Assembly (NCBI GenBank): GCA_944386755.1
Contig: CALXCF010000014.1
Span: 1-42,851 of the forward strand
Origin: an uncultured Clostridia bacterium
Lineage (GTDB): Bacteria > Bacillota > Clostridia > TANB77 > CAG-508
DNA: 42,851 nucleotides
Direction: 5' to 3'
Position numbers and translations under genes: made by a program. This document shows, piece by piece, positions 35,809 through 42,851 of the stretch; position 1 is the first letter of the stretch; every line of letters starts with the position of its first letter. The notes below the pieces were generated by a model, which worked only from the letters and a program-made list of their open reading frames with translations, made no database searches and was not told where the DNA came from.

Positions 35809-35912
35809 ATTATCCTTCCTTGTATAATGTATTTAGGTTTTTGATATAGGATTTACCTATAAACCTTTTGTATAAATTATTAATATTATATTTTTAATAC
35901 ATTTTATTCCCA

Positions 35913-35951
35913 ATGAAAAAAAATAGAACTTTAATTGATTTAAAGCTCTAT
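35913..35951 (-). terminator. Rho-independent terminator after birA
   Basis: A 12-position stem (35923-35934 with 35940-35951), with one position that is G-U only in minus-strand RNA, then eight T. It overlaps the birA stop codon. Confidence 0.85.
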
Positions 35952-36536
35952 TTTTTCTATGTTTTCTAAAATTTTAGCTATTATTTCTTCTCTTTTAAAT
36001 TCTTTTTTAAATTCATGTTTTAAAGAAGTTGCAATTTCCTTAAGTTTCATTTCTTTACTATCATAATTCACAAAATTATCTTCATTAACATTAAAGCCAA
36101 AACTGATTAATATATACTGAATTTCTTCTCCTAAAGTATTAATTTGAGTTAAAATTCCACATATTTTCTTTCCATTCAACATTAAATCATTTGGTAGTTT
36201 TATCTCTAAAGTATATCCATATAAGTCATATATAGTTTTTTGAATTGCTTTTGCTACTTCTATTGGCAAATCTTTTAAATCTTTTGCCTTCTTATCAGTA
36301 TTTAAAATTATTGTCAAAGCAATGTTTTTGCCTTTGCCTGTATACCATTGCCTCCCTTTAGTCCCTATTCCATCTGTTTGTATTTCTGCTATTATTACTT
36401 TTCCGTCATTTTCTCTACTTTTTTCTTTTTCAGCAATTCTTTGTGCATATTTATGTGTTGAATCAATTTGCTCATAATATTCTATCTTTTTTCCTATCCT
36501 ATTTGTTTTCGCATTTCTTATTTCTCCAATATTCAT
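35940..36536 (-). CDS. birA: Biotin-[acetyl-CoA-carboxylase] ligase, catalytic domain only
   Basis: A 198-residue protein that attaches biotin to carboxylase carrier proteins. The catalytic domain is present (EYYEQIDSTHKYAQ, then GIGTKGRQWYTGKGKNIALT, LPNDLMLNGKKICGIL). The N-terminal helix-turn-helix of bifunctional BirA is missing, so it cannot repress bio genes. The C-terminal SH3-like domain is also missing; usual lengths are ~235-320. SD AAAGGTAG before the ATG. A dispersed palindrome lies just upstream. Confidence 0.88.
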   Translation of the reverse strand: MNIGEIRNAKTNRIGKKIEYYEQIDSTHKYAQRIAEKEKSRENDGKVIIAEIQTDGIGTKGRQWYTGKGKNIALTIILNTDKKAKDLKDLPIEVAKAIQKTIYDLYGYTLEIKLPNDLMLNGKKICGILTQINTLGEEIQYILISFGFNVNEDNFVNYDSKEMKLKEIATSLKHEFKKEFKREEIIAKILENIEKIEL

Positions 36537-36552
36537 CTTTCTACCTTTCTTC

Positions 36553-36610
36553 GGGATTAGGGGGACGGTCCTAAAAATCCCGTTATTTAGGGACTATGGG
36601 GACGGACCTT
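36553..36610 (+). repeat. Dispersed GGGGAC palindrome, family A, upstream of birA
   Basis: Begins GGGATTAGGGGGACGGTCC and ends GGGGACGGACCTT, the same as the element at 1946-2000 but in plus orientation. It faces a minus-orientation copy at 36833-36877. Confidence 0.75.
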
Positions 36611-36832
36611 CTCATGTTAAAATTTATCTAAATAATATTATATCATAATTTATGCAGTTTCGAATGTGAACGAAATTATATCAGAAATTCTTAAATCATA
36701 AAATGGGAGAATCTCAAACTCGCTTTGAGAGGGGCCTATTTTATGATATTAGAATTTGTATATAATGTAGTGTTAACCGAGAAACAAATAAATTATGATT
36801 ATAATATTGTAAATTATTTTTTAAGGTCCGTC
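36611..36832. other. Geneless segment between two inverted palindromes, with a hairpin
   Basis: No credible coding frame is seen. The segment is A/T-rich and holds a hairpin with outer arms ATCATAAAAT/ATTTTATGAT (36695-36704 with 36738-36747) and inner CTCAAA/TTTGAG. The two family A palindromes form inverted ends around it, so the whole 36553-36877 block could have moved as a unit. Confidence 0.5.
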
Positions 36833-36877
36833 CCTCATTCCCTGTTTTCAGGGATTTTTAGGACCGTCCCCTAATCC
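36833..36877 (-). repeat. Dispersed GGGGAC palindrome, family A, after the ABC permease
   Basis: In minus orientation it reads GGATTAGGGGACGGTCC through GGGACGGACCTT. It begins directly after the TAG stop of the permease gene (36878-36880). Confidence 0.75.
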
Positions 36878-39800
36878 CTATTCTACGCTTTTCAAACTTT
36901 CTATCATATCTATTTTTTTCAATGCAAAATATGTGAAAATGTTTACTATTACTGTAAAAACTACTGTTATCAAAATAGCATATAAGTAGCTCATTGGATG
37001 AATAATCTTACTAAATCTAAGCATTTCAATTTCGCAAGTACCAATAATAAAGTAATTCAAGAAATATCCTCCGACTAATCCTAAAGCTATTCCGATTAAT
37101 GTTAGCAAAATAGTTTCTCTAGTTACATATGTATATACTTCTTTATCATAAAATCCTAATACTTTTATTGTTGCAAGCTCTCTAATTCTTTCACTTATAT
37201 TTACATTTGATAAATTGTATAAAACTGCAAATGCAAGTAATCCTGCTGAAACTATTAGTACTACTACAACATAATTTAGAGATTCCATTGTGGTATTCAT
37301 TACTTCTTCTACATCTGAATTTCTTGTAATTGATGAAACTTCATTTTGGTTCATAATTTCTGTTGCTAAATTTTCTTCTTGTTCTTCATCCATATCTACA
37401 TTTCTTGTTAATATTGCATTTGTTTCATATGGCTTTCCATATAGTTCTTCATATGTTTCACTTGTCATGTATGCATAATGATACACATAGTTTTCTGTTA
37501 TATTTGAAATCACAATTTGTTTTTCATCTTCGCCATTTTTTAAAGTTATTGTATCTCCCTGTTTTGCTCCTATTAACTCTGCTAATTTATCTGTGATAAC
37601 TATTTGACCTTTTTGTAATTCAATTTTTTCTTCAGTATTAATATCTATTAAACTTATCATTTTTTCTAGTTCATTTTGGTCTTTTGGTACTATTATCTGT
37701 ACATCTTCTTCATTTTCACCATTGATAGCTGTTCTTGTTAGCATTGTTGTTTCAATTGTTTCTTCTATTTCGTCTTTTTGGTTTAATTCATTTATAAGTT
37801 CATTTTTTTGTGTTTCATTTAATCCTTCTTTTAGATTAATTTGCATATCATATTTAAATATTTTTTCATATTGATTTGGCATTAGAACTCCTATTGAGTC
37901 TTTTAGTCCAAATCCTGCTAAGATTAATGATGTACATCCAAATATTCCTATTATTGTCATCATAAATCTCTTTTTGTATCTAAATATGTTTCTGATTGTT
38001 ACTTTTTGGCTGAAACTTAATCTTTTCCATATAAAGTTTACTCTTTCAAGTAATACTCTTTTTCCTATTTTTGGAGCTTTTGGTCTCATTAGGGTTGCTG
38101 GCTGTTGTCTTAATTCTTTTATACATGAATAAACTGTTGCTCCTATTATGCATACACTAATTAATATTAGTCCTGCTCCGCCATATTCCCAGTTAAAGCT
38201 GACTATGAATTCTGGCACCTGATACATAACTTCATACATATGCCATATAAGTGATGGAATTAATATAAATCCTACTGCCATTCCTAATAGTCCACCAATT
38301 ATACATGCAAGGCTTGAATATAACATATATTTTCCTGCAATTTGTATTTTGTTATATCCTAACGCTTTTAAAGTTCCTATTTGTGTTCTTTGTTCCTCTA
38401 CCATTCTTGTCATTGATGTTAGTGAAATTAATACTGCTACAAGGAAAAATACTATTGGGAATACTTGACCTATATTGTATACACTTTCTTTATCTTGTGT
38501 AAAACTTGCATATCCAGAATTTGCATATCTATCTAAAATGTACCATTCAGGATTTTCTATTTCTGATATTTCTTGTCTTGCATCAATTAATTCTTTTTCC
38601 GCATCTTGTAACTGTTGCTCTACATCTTGTTTTTGTGTTTCTAGCTCTTGTTCTCCTTGTTGTAATTCTACTTTTGCTTGTTCTACTTGTTCTTTTGCAT
38701 CTTCTAATTGTGCATATGTGCTACTTTTTTGCTGATTTAATTTTCTTTCTTGTGATGACAACTGATTTTTTGCAGTTTGTAGTTGATTTTTTGCTTGTGC
38801 AATTTCTGTATTTGCTTGATTAATTCCTTGCTCAATTTGTGTTATTCCTGAAGTTAATGATGCAATTGTAGTATTTAGTGTTTGTATTTGACTTTCTAAT
38901 TGTTGTTTTTGTTGTTCTAATTCTTTTCTTGTTTGGTCATCTAATTCTTCATTTTGAAGCCTAGATACAATTGAATTATATGTATTTTGTAATGTTGTTA
39001 ATTGGCTATTTAGAGAATCTCTTTGTCCTGCTAGACTTTGTTTTTGTGTTTCTAATTCTGAAATTTTGCTATTTGCCTCTTGTTCTTTTGTTTGTAATGT
39101 TTTTTCATTGGCTTGAATTTCTTGTTTTGCAGAAGCAATCTGTTTTTCTGCATTTGCAAATTCAGAGTCTGCTTTTTCTTCATTTTCTTTTATTTCAGCT
39201 TCTGAGCTTTCAATTTCTGCTTTTCCGTCATCAATCTTTTTTTGTGCTTCTGCTATTTGTTCATCTGCTTCTTGTTTTTTCTCATTAAATTCTGCTTCTG
39301 CATCATTTAATTTATCTGTTGCCTTTTGCACTAATTCATCATGTCTTGCTGTTTCTCTTTCTTCTTTTATATCTTCAATTTTATTTTTTACTTCTTCTAC
39401 ACAATCTTCATATTTTGAACTTGCTGTTTCATATTTTTCTGCATTTTTTAATGTTACATATATATTTGTGTATGTATCTTTTGCTTGAATATTATCTTTT
39501 GAAATGTAGATAAAATAATCTATTTTTCCGTCTCCTAAACTACTGCTTCCTCTTTCATTTGAAATATATAGCGGACTTTTTACATTTCCAACTATTTTTA
39601 GTTCTTTATTGTATAGATATTCAATTGCTTCGCCTTCATCATTTTGTGTATTTTCTATTTCGACTGTTATTGTATCTCCAATCGCTTTATTATTTTGCGT
39701 TAAGAAATTTTCTTCAACTACACATTCATTACTGTTTTGTGGCAACTCTCCTTCAACTAATAATGGCTGATTTAGTTCATCTACACATAAAACTTTTGTT

Positions 39801-40108
39801 ATAATCTCTTTGTTTTCTAATTCGACTATTCCATCTGTTTCATATGTTCCTTCTACAATATCAACTCCATCAATTTGTTTTATACTATTAATGTCATCTT
39901 CTGTTAATCCAAGTGTTGATAGTACTTGTATATCATACATCTTTTGTTGTTTATAATAGGTGTCTATTGTGTTGACCATATCTGGAGAAGTAGCCCTTAT
40001 TCCAGCAAAAAAGCCTACTCCTAAAAACGCCATTAATAAAAGAGATAAAAATCTTTTATATGTATTTTTTATTTCTTTTATACTGTCTTTAATTAAGGCC
40101 TTTTTCAC
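36878..40108 (-). CDS. FtsX/MacB-type ABC transporter permease with large extracellular coiled coil
   Basis: A ~1076-residue protein. One N-terminal membrane segment (FLSLLLMAFLGVGFFAGIR) is followed by an extracellular domain and a long coiled coil (~225-535, KQEADEQIAEAQKKID). Three membrane segments with an FtsX domain (QVFPIVFFLVAVLISLT, EEQRTQIGTLKALGYNK) come next. A second extracellular domain and a second FtsX domain (IRELATIKVLGFYDKE) complete it. Such permeases act with a LolD/MacB-like ATPase in lipid, peptide or envelope stress handling. The start is a GTG at 40108, eight bases from AAGGAGG; a GTG at 40117 overlaps the SD. Confidence 0.88.
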   Translation of the reverse strand: MKKALIKDSIKEIKNTYKRFLSLLLMAFLGVGFFAGIRATSPDMVNTIDTYYKQQKMYDIQVLSTLGLTEDDINSIKQIDGVDIVEGTYETDGIVELENKEIITKVLCVDELNQPLLVEGELPQNSNECVVEENFLTQNNKAIGDTITVEIENTQNDEGEAIEYLYNKELKIVGNVKSPLYISNERGSSSLGDGKIDYFIYISKDNIQAKDTYTNIYVTLKNAEKYETASSKYEDCVEEVKNKIEDIKEERETARHDELVQKATDKLNDAEAEFNEKKQEADEQIAEAQKKIDDGKAEIESSEAEIKENEEKADSEFANAEKQIASAKQEIQANEKTLQTKEQEANSKISELETQKQSLAGQRDSLNSQLTTLQNTYNSIVSRLQNEELDDQTRKELEQQKQQLESQIQTLNTTIASLTSGITQIEQGINQANTEIAQAKNQLQTAKNQLSSQERKLNQQKSSTYAQLEDAKEQVEQAKVELQQGEQELETQKQDVEQQLQDAEKELIDARQEISEIENPEWYILDRYANSGYASFTQDKESVYNIGQVFPIVFFLVAVLISLTSMTRMVEEQRTQIGTLKALGYNKIQIAGKYMLYSSLACIIGGLLGMAVGFILIPSLIWHMYEVMYQVPEFIVSFNWEYGGAGLILISVCIIGATVYSCIKELRQQPATLMRPKAPKIGKRVLLERVNFIWKRLSFSQKVTIRNIFRYKKRFMMTIIGIFGCTSLILAGFGLKDSIGVLMPNQYEKIFKYDMQINLKEGLNETQKNELINELNQKDEIEETIETTMLTRTAINGENEEDVQIIVPKDQNELEKMISLIDINTEEKIELQKGQIVITDKLAELIGAKQGDTITLKNGEDEKQIVISNITENYVYHYAYMTSETYEELYGKPYETNAILTRNVDMDEEQEENLATEIMNQNEVSSITRNSDVEEVMNTTMESLNYVVVVLIVSAGLLAFAVLYNLSNVNISERIRELATIKVLGFYDKEVYTYVTRETILLTLIGIALGLVGGYFLNYFIIGTCEIEMLRFSKIIHPMSYLYAILITVVFTVIVNIFTYFALKKIDMIESLKSVE

Positions 40109-40124
40109 TTTCGCCACCTCCTTT

Positions 40125-40250
40125 TTGTCCTTTTAGGGACGTTTCTGATTGAGACATTTTGTCTCATTTGGGACAGATATTAATATTTATTTTGAAGATA
40201 TGTCCCAAAATGGACATTTTGTCTTATAGAGAAACGTCCCCAATGAGACA
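40125..40250. repeat. Dispersed GGGAC palindrome, family D, between the ABC genes
   Basis: The outer arms GGGACGTTTCT/AGAAACGTCCC and the inner TTTGGGACA/TGTCCCAAA (with GAGACATTTTGTCTC) form a nested palindrome. It lies between the ATPase stop (40251) and the permease ribosome site. It shares units with the miaA 5' repeat. Confidence 0.75.
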
Positions 40251-40952
40251 TCACCATTCAATTTCTTCTATTGGTAATGGTTTTTCATTGTATTCTACTT
40301 TTTGTACTGTTCCGTTTTTAAAATGTATTACTTTATGTGCCATTGGTGCTATTGCACTGTTATGTGTTATTATTATTACTGTCATGTTTTCTTTTCTACT
40401 TGTATCTTGTAGTAGTTTTAATATTTGTTTTCCTGTTTTATAATCTAATGCTCCTGTTGGTTCATCACATAATAGCAATTTTGGATTTTTTGCTATTGCT
40501 CTTGCGATTGCTACTCTTTGTTGTTCTCCTCCTGATAGTTGTGAAGGGAAATTTTTCATTCTGTCTTTTAATCCTACTTTTTCTAATACTTCTTCTACAT
40601 CTAGTGAATCTTTACAAATTTGTGTTGCTAATTCAACATTTTCTTTTGCTGTTAAGTTTTGAACTAAATTATAAAATTGAAATACAAATCCTATGTCTTC
40701 TCTTCTATATTGAATTAATTGTTTATTTTTTAGTCTTGTTACATCTTTACCATCAACTATTACTTTTCCTGATGTTGCTGAATCCATTCCTCCTAAGATA
40801 TTTAAGGCTGTTGTTTTTCCTGCTCCTGATGGTCCAACTATTACTACTAATTCTCCTTTTTCTATTTCAAAGTTTGTGTTGTTTAGTGCATTTATTGTTA
40901 TTTCTCCCATTGTGTATTGTTTGCACACATTTTTGAATTCTATATATGACAT
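40251..40952 (-). CDS. ABC transporter ATP-binding protein (LolD/MacB family)
   Basis: A 233-residue ATPase. Walker [18 protein letters not shown]-loop FVFQFYNL, signature [14 protein letters not shown], Walker [13 protein letters not shown] and the H-loop IIITHN are all intact. It energises the permease encoded directly downstream on the minus strand. SD AGGAAG before the ATG. Confidence 0.96.
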   Translation of the reverse strand: MSYIEFKNVCKQYTMGEITINALNNTNFEIEKGELVVIVGPSGAGKTTALNILGGMDSATSGKVIVDGKDVTRLKNKQLIQYRREDIGFVFQFYNLVQNLTAKENVELATQICKDSLDVEEVLEKVGLKDRMKNFPSQLSGGEQQRVAIARAIAKNPKLLLCDEPTGALDYKTGKQILKLLQDTSRKENMTVIIITHNSAIAPMAHKVIHFKNGTVQKVEYNEKPLPIEEIEW

Positions 40953-41107
40953 GGAATCACTTCCTATTCTTCTTAGATATTTTTATTCTTTACTTATTTT
41001 TTTATATCACATTTTTTTGTTTTTTTATAGTCTTTTTTGGAAATTTTTAAGAATTAAATTAAAGTTTTCATTTTTGAAAATTAATAAATCTTTTTCATAT
41101 AATTTTA

Positions 41108-41136
41108 TTGTTTTTATATTTAATCTATGTTATATT
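41108..41136 (+). promoter_or_regulatory. Promoter of the tiny plus-strand ORF
   Basis: TTGTTT (41108-41113), a 17-base spacer, TATATT (41131-41136), about 33 bases before the ATG. Acceptable but not perfect boxes. Confidence 0.55.
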
Positions 41137-41168
41137 TGGATAAATTAAATTATGAGGAGGTTCACTAT

Positions 41169-41315
41169 ATGAACAGACAAAATCGTCGTCATCCAACACA
41201 TCCACTTCTTCCTGTCTTGTATCCTTCTAAAAAACGGATTGTAGATGGTCCTTCCCAAAAGGCTTCTACCGCTTCTAAAAGGAAGAGACATCATTCAAGA
41301 AGAAAAGGAAGTTAG
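41169..41315 (+). CDS. Tiny basic ORF (48 aa) with an in-frame CGG
   Basis: The ATG at 41169 has GAGGAGG nine bases upstream, and a plus-strand terminator follows, so this is a compact independent unit. The zero-frame peptide begins MNRQNRRHPTHPLLP and ends with a Lys/Arg/His-rich tail. I do not recognise it; it is not ribosomal protein L34. Codon 23 (41235-41237) is CGG, the only in-frame CGG I found in an otherwise unbroken ORF. A +1 shift there gives GGA-TTG-TAG, ending after 24 residues. It may be a sensor or leader for CGG decoding, a real small protein, or an untranslated small RNA. Confidence 0.5.
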   Translation: MNRQNRRHPTHPLLPVLYPSKKRIVDGPSQKASTASKRKRHHSRRKGS

Positions 41316-41322
41316 AACCTCA

Positions 41323-41355
41323 AAAGGCTCTACTGTTATGGTAGAGCTTTTGTTA
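41323..41355 (+). terminator. Terminator after the tiny ORF
   Basis: Stem AAAGGCTCTAC/GTAGAGCTTTT (41323-41333 with 41341-41351) with a 7-base loop. One position is G-U only in plus-strand RNA, so it fits plus-strand transcripts. The U run partly overlaps the right arm. Confidence 0.7.
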
Positions 41356-41419
41356 ATTATAGACTATATCTATTTGGTTATTTTCATAAAATTTTTCCTA
41401 TCTTTCTTAGTTATAAATT

Positions 41420-41884
41420 TTAATCAGCCATTTTTTGATGAGTAAAATCCCCATCGTCATAAATAATTCCTTTTTTAATATTTTTAATTACATTTCTATT
41501 GCGTATAGTAATATTTTCAGGTAATTCTTCAAATTTAAACCATTTTAAATCATCACATTTGTCTGGCTCCAATATTTTTGGTTCTCCTACATATTTGTCA
41601 GTTGTGAAAAACACGTTTATATAATCTTCTTTATATGGATGAATAACTGAAACTATCCTTAAATCATCTTCTTTTATATCTAAATTTATTTCTTCTTTAG
41701 CTTCTCTTGCTAATGCCATTGATAAAGATTCACCTTTTTCAAGATGTCCACTACAAGCCATATCATATTGACCATCCATATATCCTGTATTGCATCTTCT
41801 TTGAAGTAAAATTTCTGTTTGGCCGTTTACTTTTCTTGTTAATATTAAGAAAACTGCTACTTTAGTTTCATATCTTTCTTTCAT
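41420..41884 (-). CDS. Nudix hydrolase
   Basis: A 154-residue protein with a complete Nudix box: SGHLEKGESL then REAKEEINLDI. The N-terminal strand VAVFLILTRKVNG and LLQRRCNTGYMDGQYDM resemble family members that hydrolyse nucleoside diphosphate derivatives. The substrate is unknown. I chose the ATG at 41884, with GGAGG eight bases upstream. It follows the flavin reductase gene by 24 bases and is probably cotranscribed. Confidence 0.9.
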   Translation of the reverse strand: MKERYETKVAVFLILTRKVNGQTEILLQRRCNTGYMDGQYDMACSGHLEKGESLSMALAREAKEEINLDIKEDDLRIVSVIHPYKEDYINVFFTTDKYVGEPKILEPDKCDDLKWFKFEELPENITIRNRNVIKNIKKGIIYDDGDFTHQKMAD

Positions 41885-41908
41885 TATCATATCCTCCAAA
41901 ATAAATTT

Positions 41909-42481
41909 TTATTTATCCATAAATTTCTTTCCACTTTTCCAAGCAGTTCCAACTTTTTTGCCTATCTCATAATATCCATTTTGAAATTGGTCAAATACAA
42001 AAGCATTTAATTTAGTAGGGGCAACTTTTCCATTTTCATCCAAAACCTTTTCATCAGCTACAACATTCACTATTTCTCCTAATATTCTAAATCCATAAGT
42101 CTCACTTTGAAGCTCTACTACTTTACATTCTAAAGTTAAAGGATATTCTTCAATTATTGGAGCATCTACTCTTGAACTTTTTACTGCATGCATTCCTGTT
42201 CTTTCAAATTTATCCTCCATATTATTTCCTGATGCTGTTCCGAAAAAATCTGATTCTTCTAAGTGGTCTACATCAGCAATACTTAATGTGAAAGCTCCTC
42301 TTTCTTTTATATTTTTAGCTGTTTTATGTCCTTCACTTATATTTAATGCCACCATATTGTTTGAACAAATTCCTCCCCAAGCCATATTCATAACATCTAC
42401 CTTATCATTTTCTCCATATGTTGCAATCATTAATACTGGCATTGGAAATACATAAGGTTTTACTCCTAAATCTTTTTTCAT
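41909..42481 (-). CDS. Flavin reductase-like / flavoredoxin family protein
   Basis: A 190-residue FMN-binding split-barrel protein. KPYVFPMPVLMIATYG, NMAWGGICSNNMVALNIS and FTLSIADVDHLEESDFFGTAS are characteristic. Members reduce or carry FMN in anaerobes. The start at ATG 42481 follows GAGGAGG. Confidence 0.9.
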   Translation of the reverse strand: MKKDLGVKPYVFPMPVLMIATYGENDKVDVMNMAWGGICSNNMVALNISEGHKTAKNIKERGAFTLSIADVDHLEESDFFGTASGNNMEDKFERTGMHAVKSSRVDAPIIEEYPLTLECKVVELQSETYGFRILGEIVNVVADEKVLDENGKVAPTKLNAFVFDQFQNGYYEIGKKVGTAWKSGKKFMDK

Positions 42482-42513
42482 AACAATTCCTCCTCTACTT
42501 ATTTTACATCTAT

Positions 42514-42542
42514 ATATTATCACTTTTTATTTATTTTTACAA
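42514..42542 (-). promoter_or_regulatory. Promoter of the flavin reductase-Nudix unit
   Basis: Minus strand TTGTAA (42537-42542), a 17-base spacer, TAATAT (42514-42519), 33 bases before the start codon. Confidence 0.6.
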
Positions 42543-42638
42543 ATACAAGTTTTTTAAGAATATTCTAATATTATCTTGATATTTTGTGTTATATTATAGA
42601 AAAATTTTGTAAATAATTGTTTTTTATATACTGGCATA

Positions 42639-42683
42639 AAAAGAAAAAGTAAACCTTAGTTTTCAAGTTTACTTTTTCTTTTT
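42639..42683 (-). terminator. Terminator after tRNA-Gln
   Basis: A perfect 17-bp stem (42639-42655 with 42667-42683) that is T-rich on its 3' side. It begins at the 3' end of tRNA-Gln and ends the tRNA transcript. Confidence 0.85.
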
Positions 42684-42757
42684 GGCTGGGCTGGCTAGAT
42701 TCGAACTAGCGCATGCCAGAGTCAAAGTCTGGTGCCTTACCGCTTGGCTACAGCCCA
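42683..42757 (-). tRNA. tRNA-Gln (anticodon TTG)
   Basis: Acceptor TGGGCTG/CAGCCCA, a D arm, anticodon stem CCAGA/TCTGG with loop CTTTGAC (anticodon TTG), and T arm GCTAG-TTCGAAT-CTAGC. CCA is encoded. Reads codons CAA and CAG. Confidence 0.95.
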
Positions 42758-42774
42758 ATATAAAATTATAAAGC

Positions 42775-42851
42775 TGGGGTGGAAGATGGGACTCGAACCC
42801 ACGGTCTCCAGTGCCACAAACTGGCGCGTTAACCAACTACGCTACATCCAC
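42775..42851 (-). tRNA. tRNA-His (anticodon GTG), 5' end at window edge
   Basis: Anticodon stem CCAGT/ACTGG with loop TTGTGGC (anticodon GTG). The T arm is GTGGG-TTCGAGT-CCCAT, and CCA is encoded. The acceptor GTGGATG/CTTCCAC has one T-T mismatch. The extra 5' G that marks tRNA-His would lie one base beyond the window. Confidence 0.92.

Noticed and set aside
41169..41315. Identification of the tiny plus-strand ORF as ribosomal protein L34 (rpmH)
   Set aside because: It is basic and of similar size, but it lacks the L34 pattern and its sequence does not align.

Overview
The window is a 42.9-kb piece of a low-G+C Gram-positive genome. It is most likely an anaerobic member of the Clostridia: A/T-rich codons, strong AAGGAGG ribosome sites, SepF/DivIVA cell-division genes, an FtsK/SpoIIIE translocase, a YrzE-like membrane protein and SipW/TasA-type surface proteins. 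Almost every gene is on the minus strand. The plus strand carries one surface-protein gene (34063-35385) and one tiny ORF (41169-41315).

Layout from left to right. (1) 1-1764: a GGGtGRT-family protein (cut by the window edge) and its partner Fe-S scaffold-like protein. (2) 1993-10800: a glycolytic block, read right to left as gap, a lone pilin-like gene, then pgk, Nudix, guanylate-kinase-like, Nudix, tpiA, a small gene, gpmI and a YezG-like immunity gene. (3) 10911-18923: a GH15 glucoamylase-like enzyme, a beta-CASP metallo-beta-lactamase RNase, an unknown coiled-coil protein and FtsK. (4) 19017-22708: a coiled-coil protein, RsmD, DivIVA, SepF and an HlyD-like protein. (5) 22816-29892: miaA, a membrane protein, mutL, unusual secF and secD, and an HD-domain protein. 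(6) 30026-31395: an AbiEi/AbiEii type IV toxin-antitoxin pair. (7) 31497-35385: a TasA/SipW surface-fibre locus with a divergent Ig/ChW-like secreted protein. (8) 35425-42481: a membrane protein, BirA, a two-gene ABC transporter, the tiny ORF, a Nudix hydrolase and a flavin reductase. (9) tRNA-Gln and tRNA-His at the right edge.

The most striking observation concerns reading frames. Three genes (rsmD, the HD-domain gene and a SipW-locus surface-protein gene) are each split by what looks like a +1 frameshift. In all three the shift can be placed exactly at an in-frame CGG codon, and skipping the C restores the family protein with a GGA or GGC codon. By eye I found no other in-frame CGG in any convincing protein gene of the window, although CGG occurs about fifty times out of frame. 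The only other in-frame CGG is in the tiny plus-strand ORF, where a +1 shift would lead to a stop two codons later. This suggests that CGG is an unassigned or four-base codon (CGGN) in this organism, decoded with a +1 shift. Coincident indels remain the alternative.

A second theme is a family of dispersed palindromes with a GGGGAC/GTCCCC core. At least nine lie between genes, most of them touching a stop codon. In two genes the palindrome supplies the last codon and the stop, and in miaA one has become the N-terminal coding sequence.
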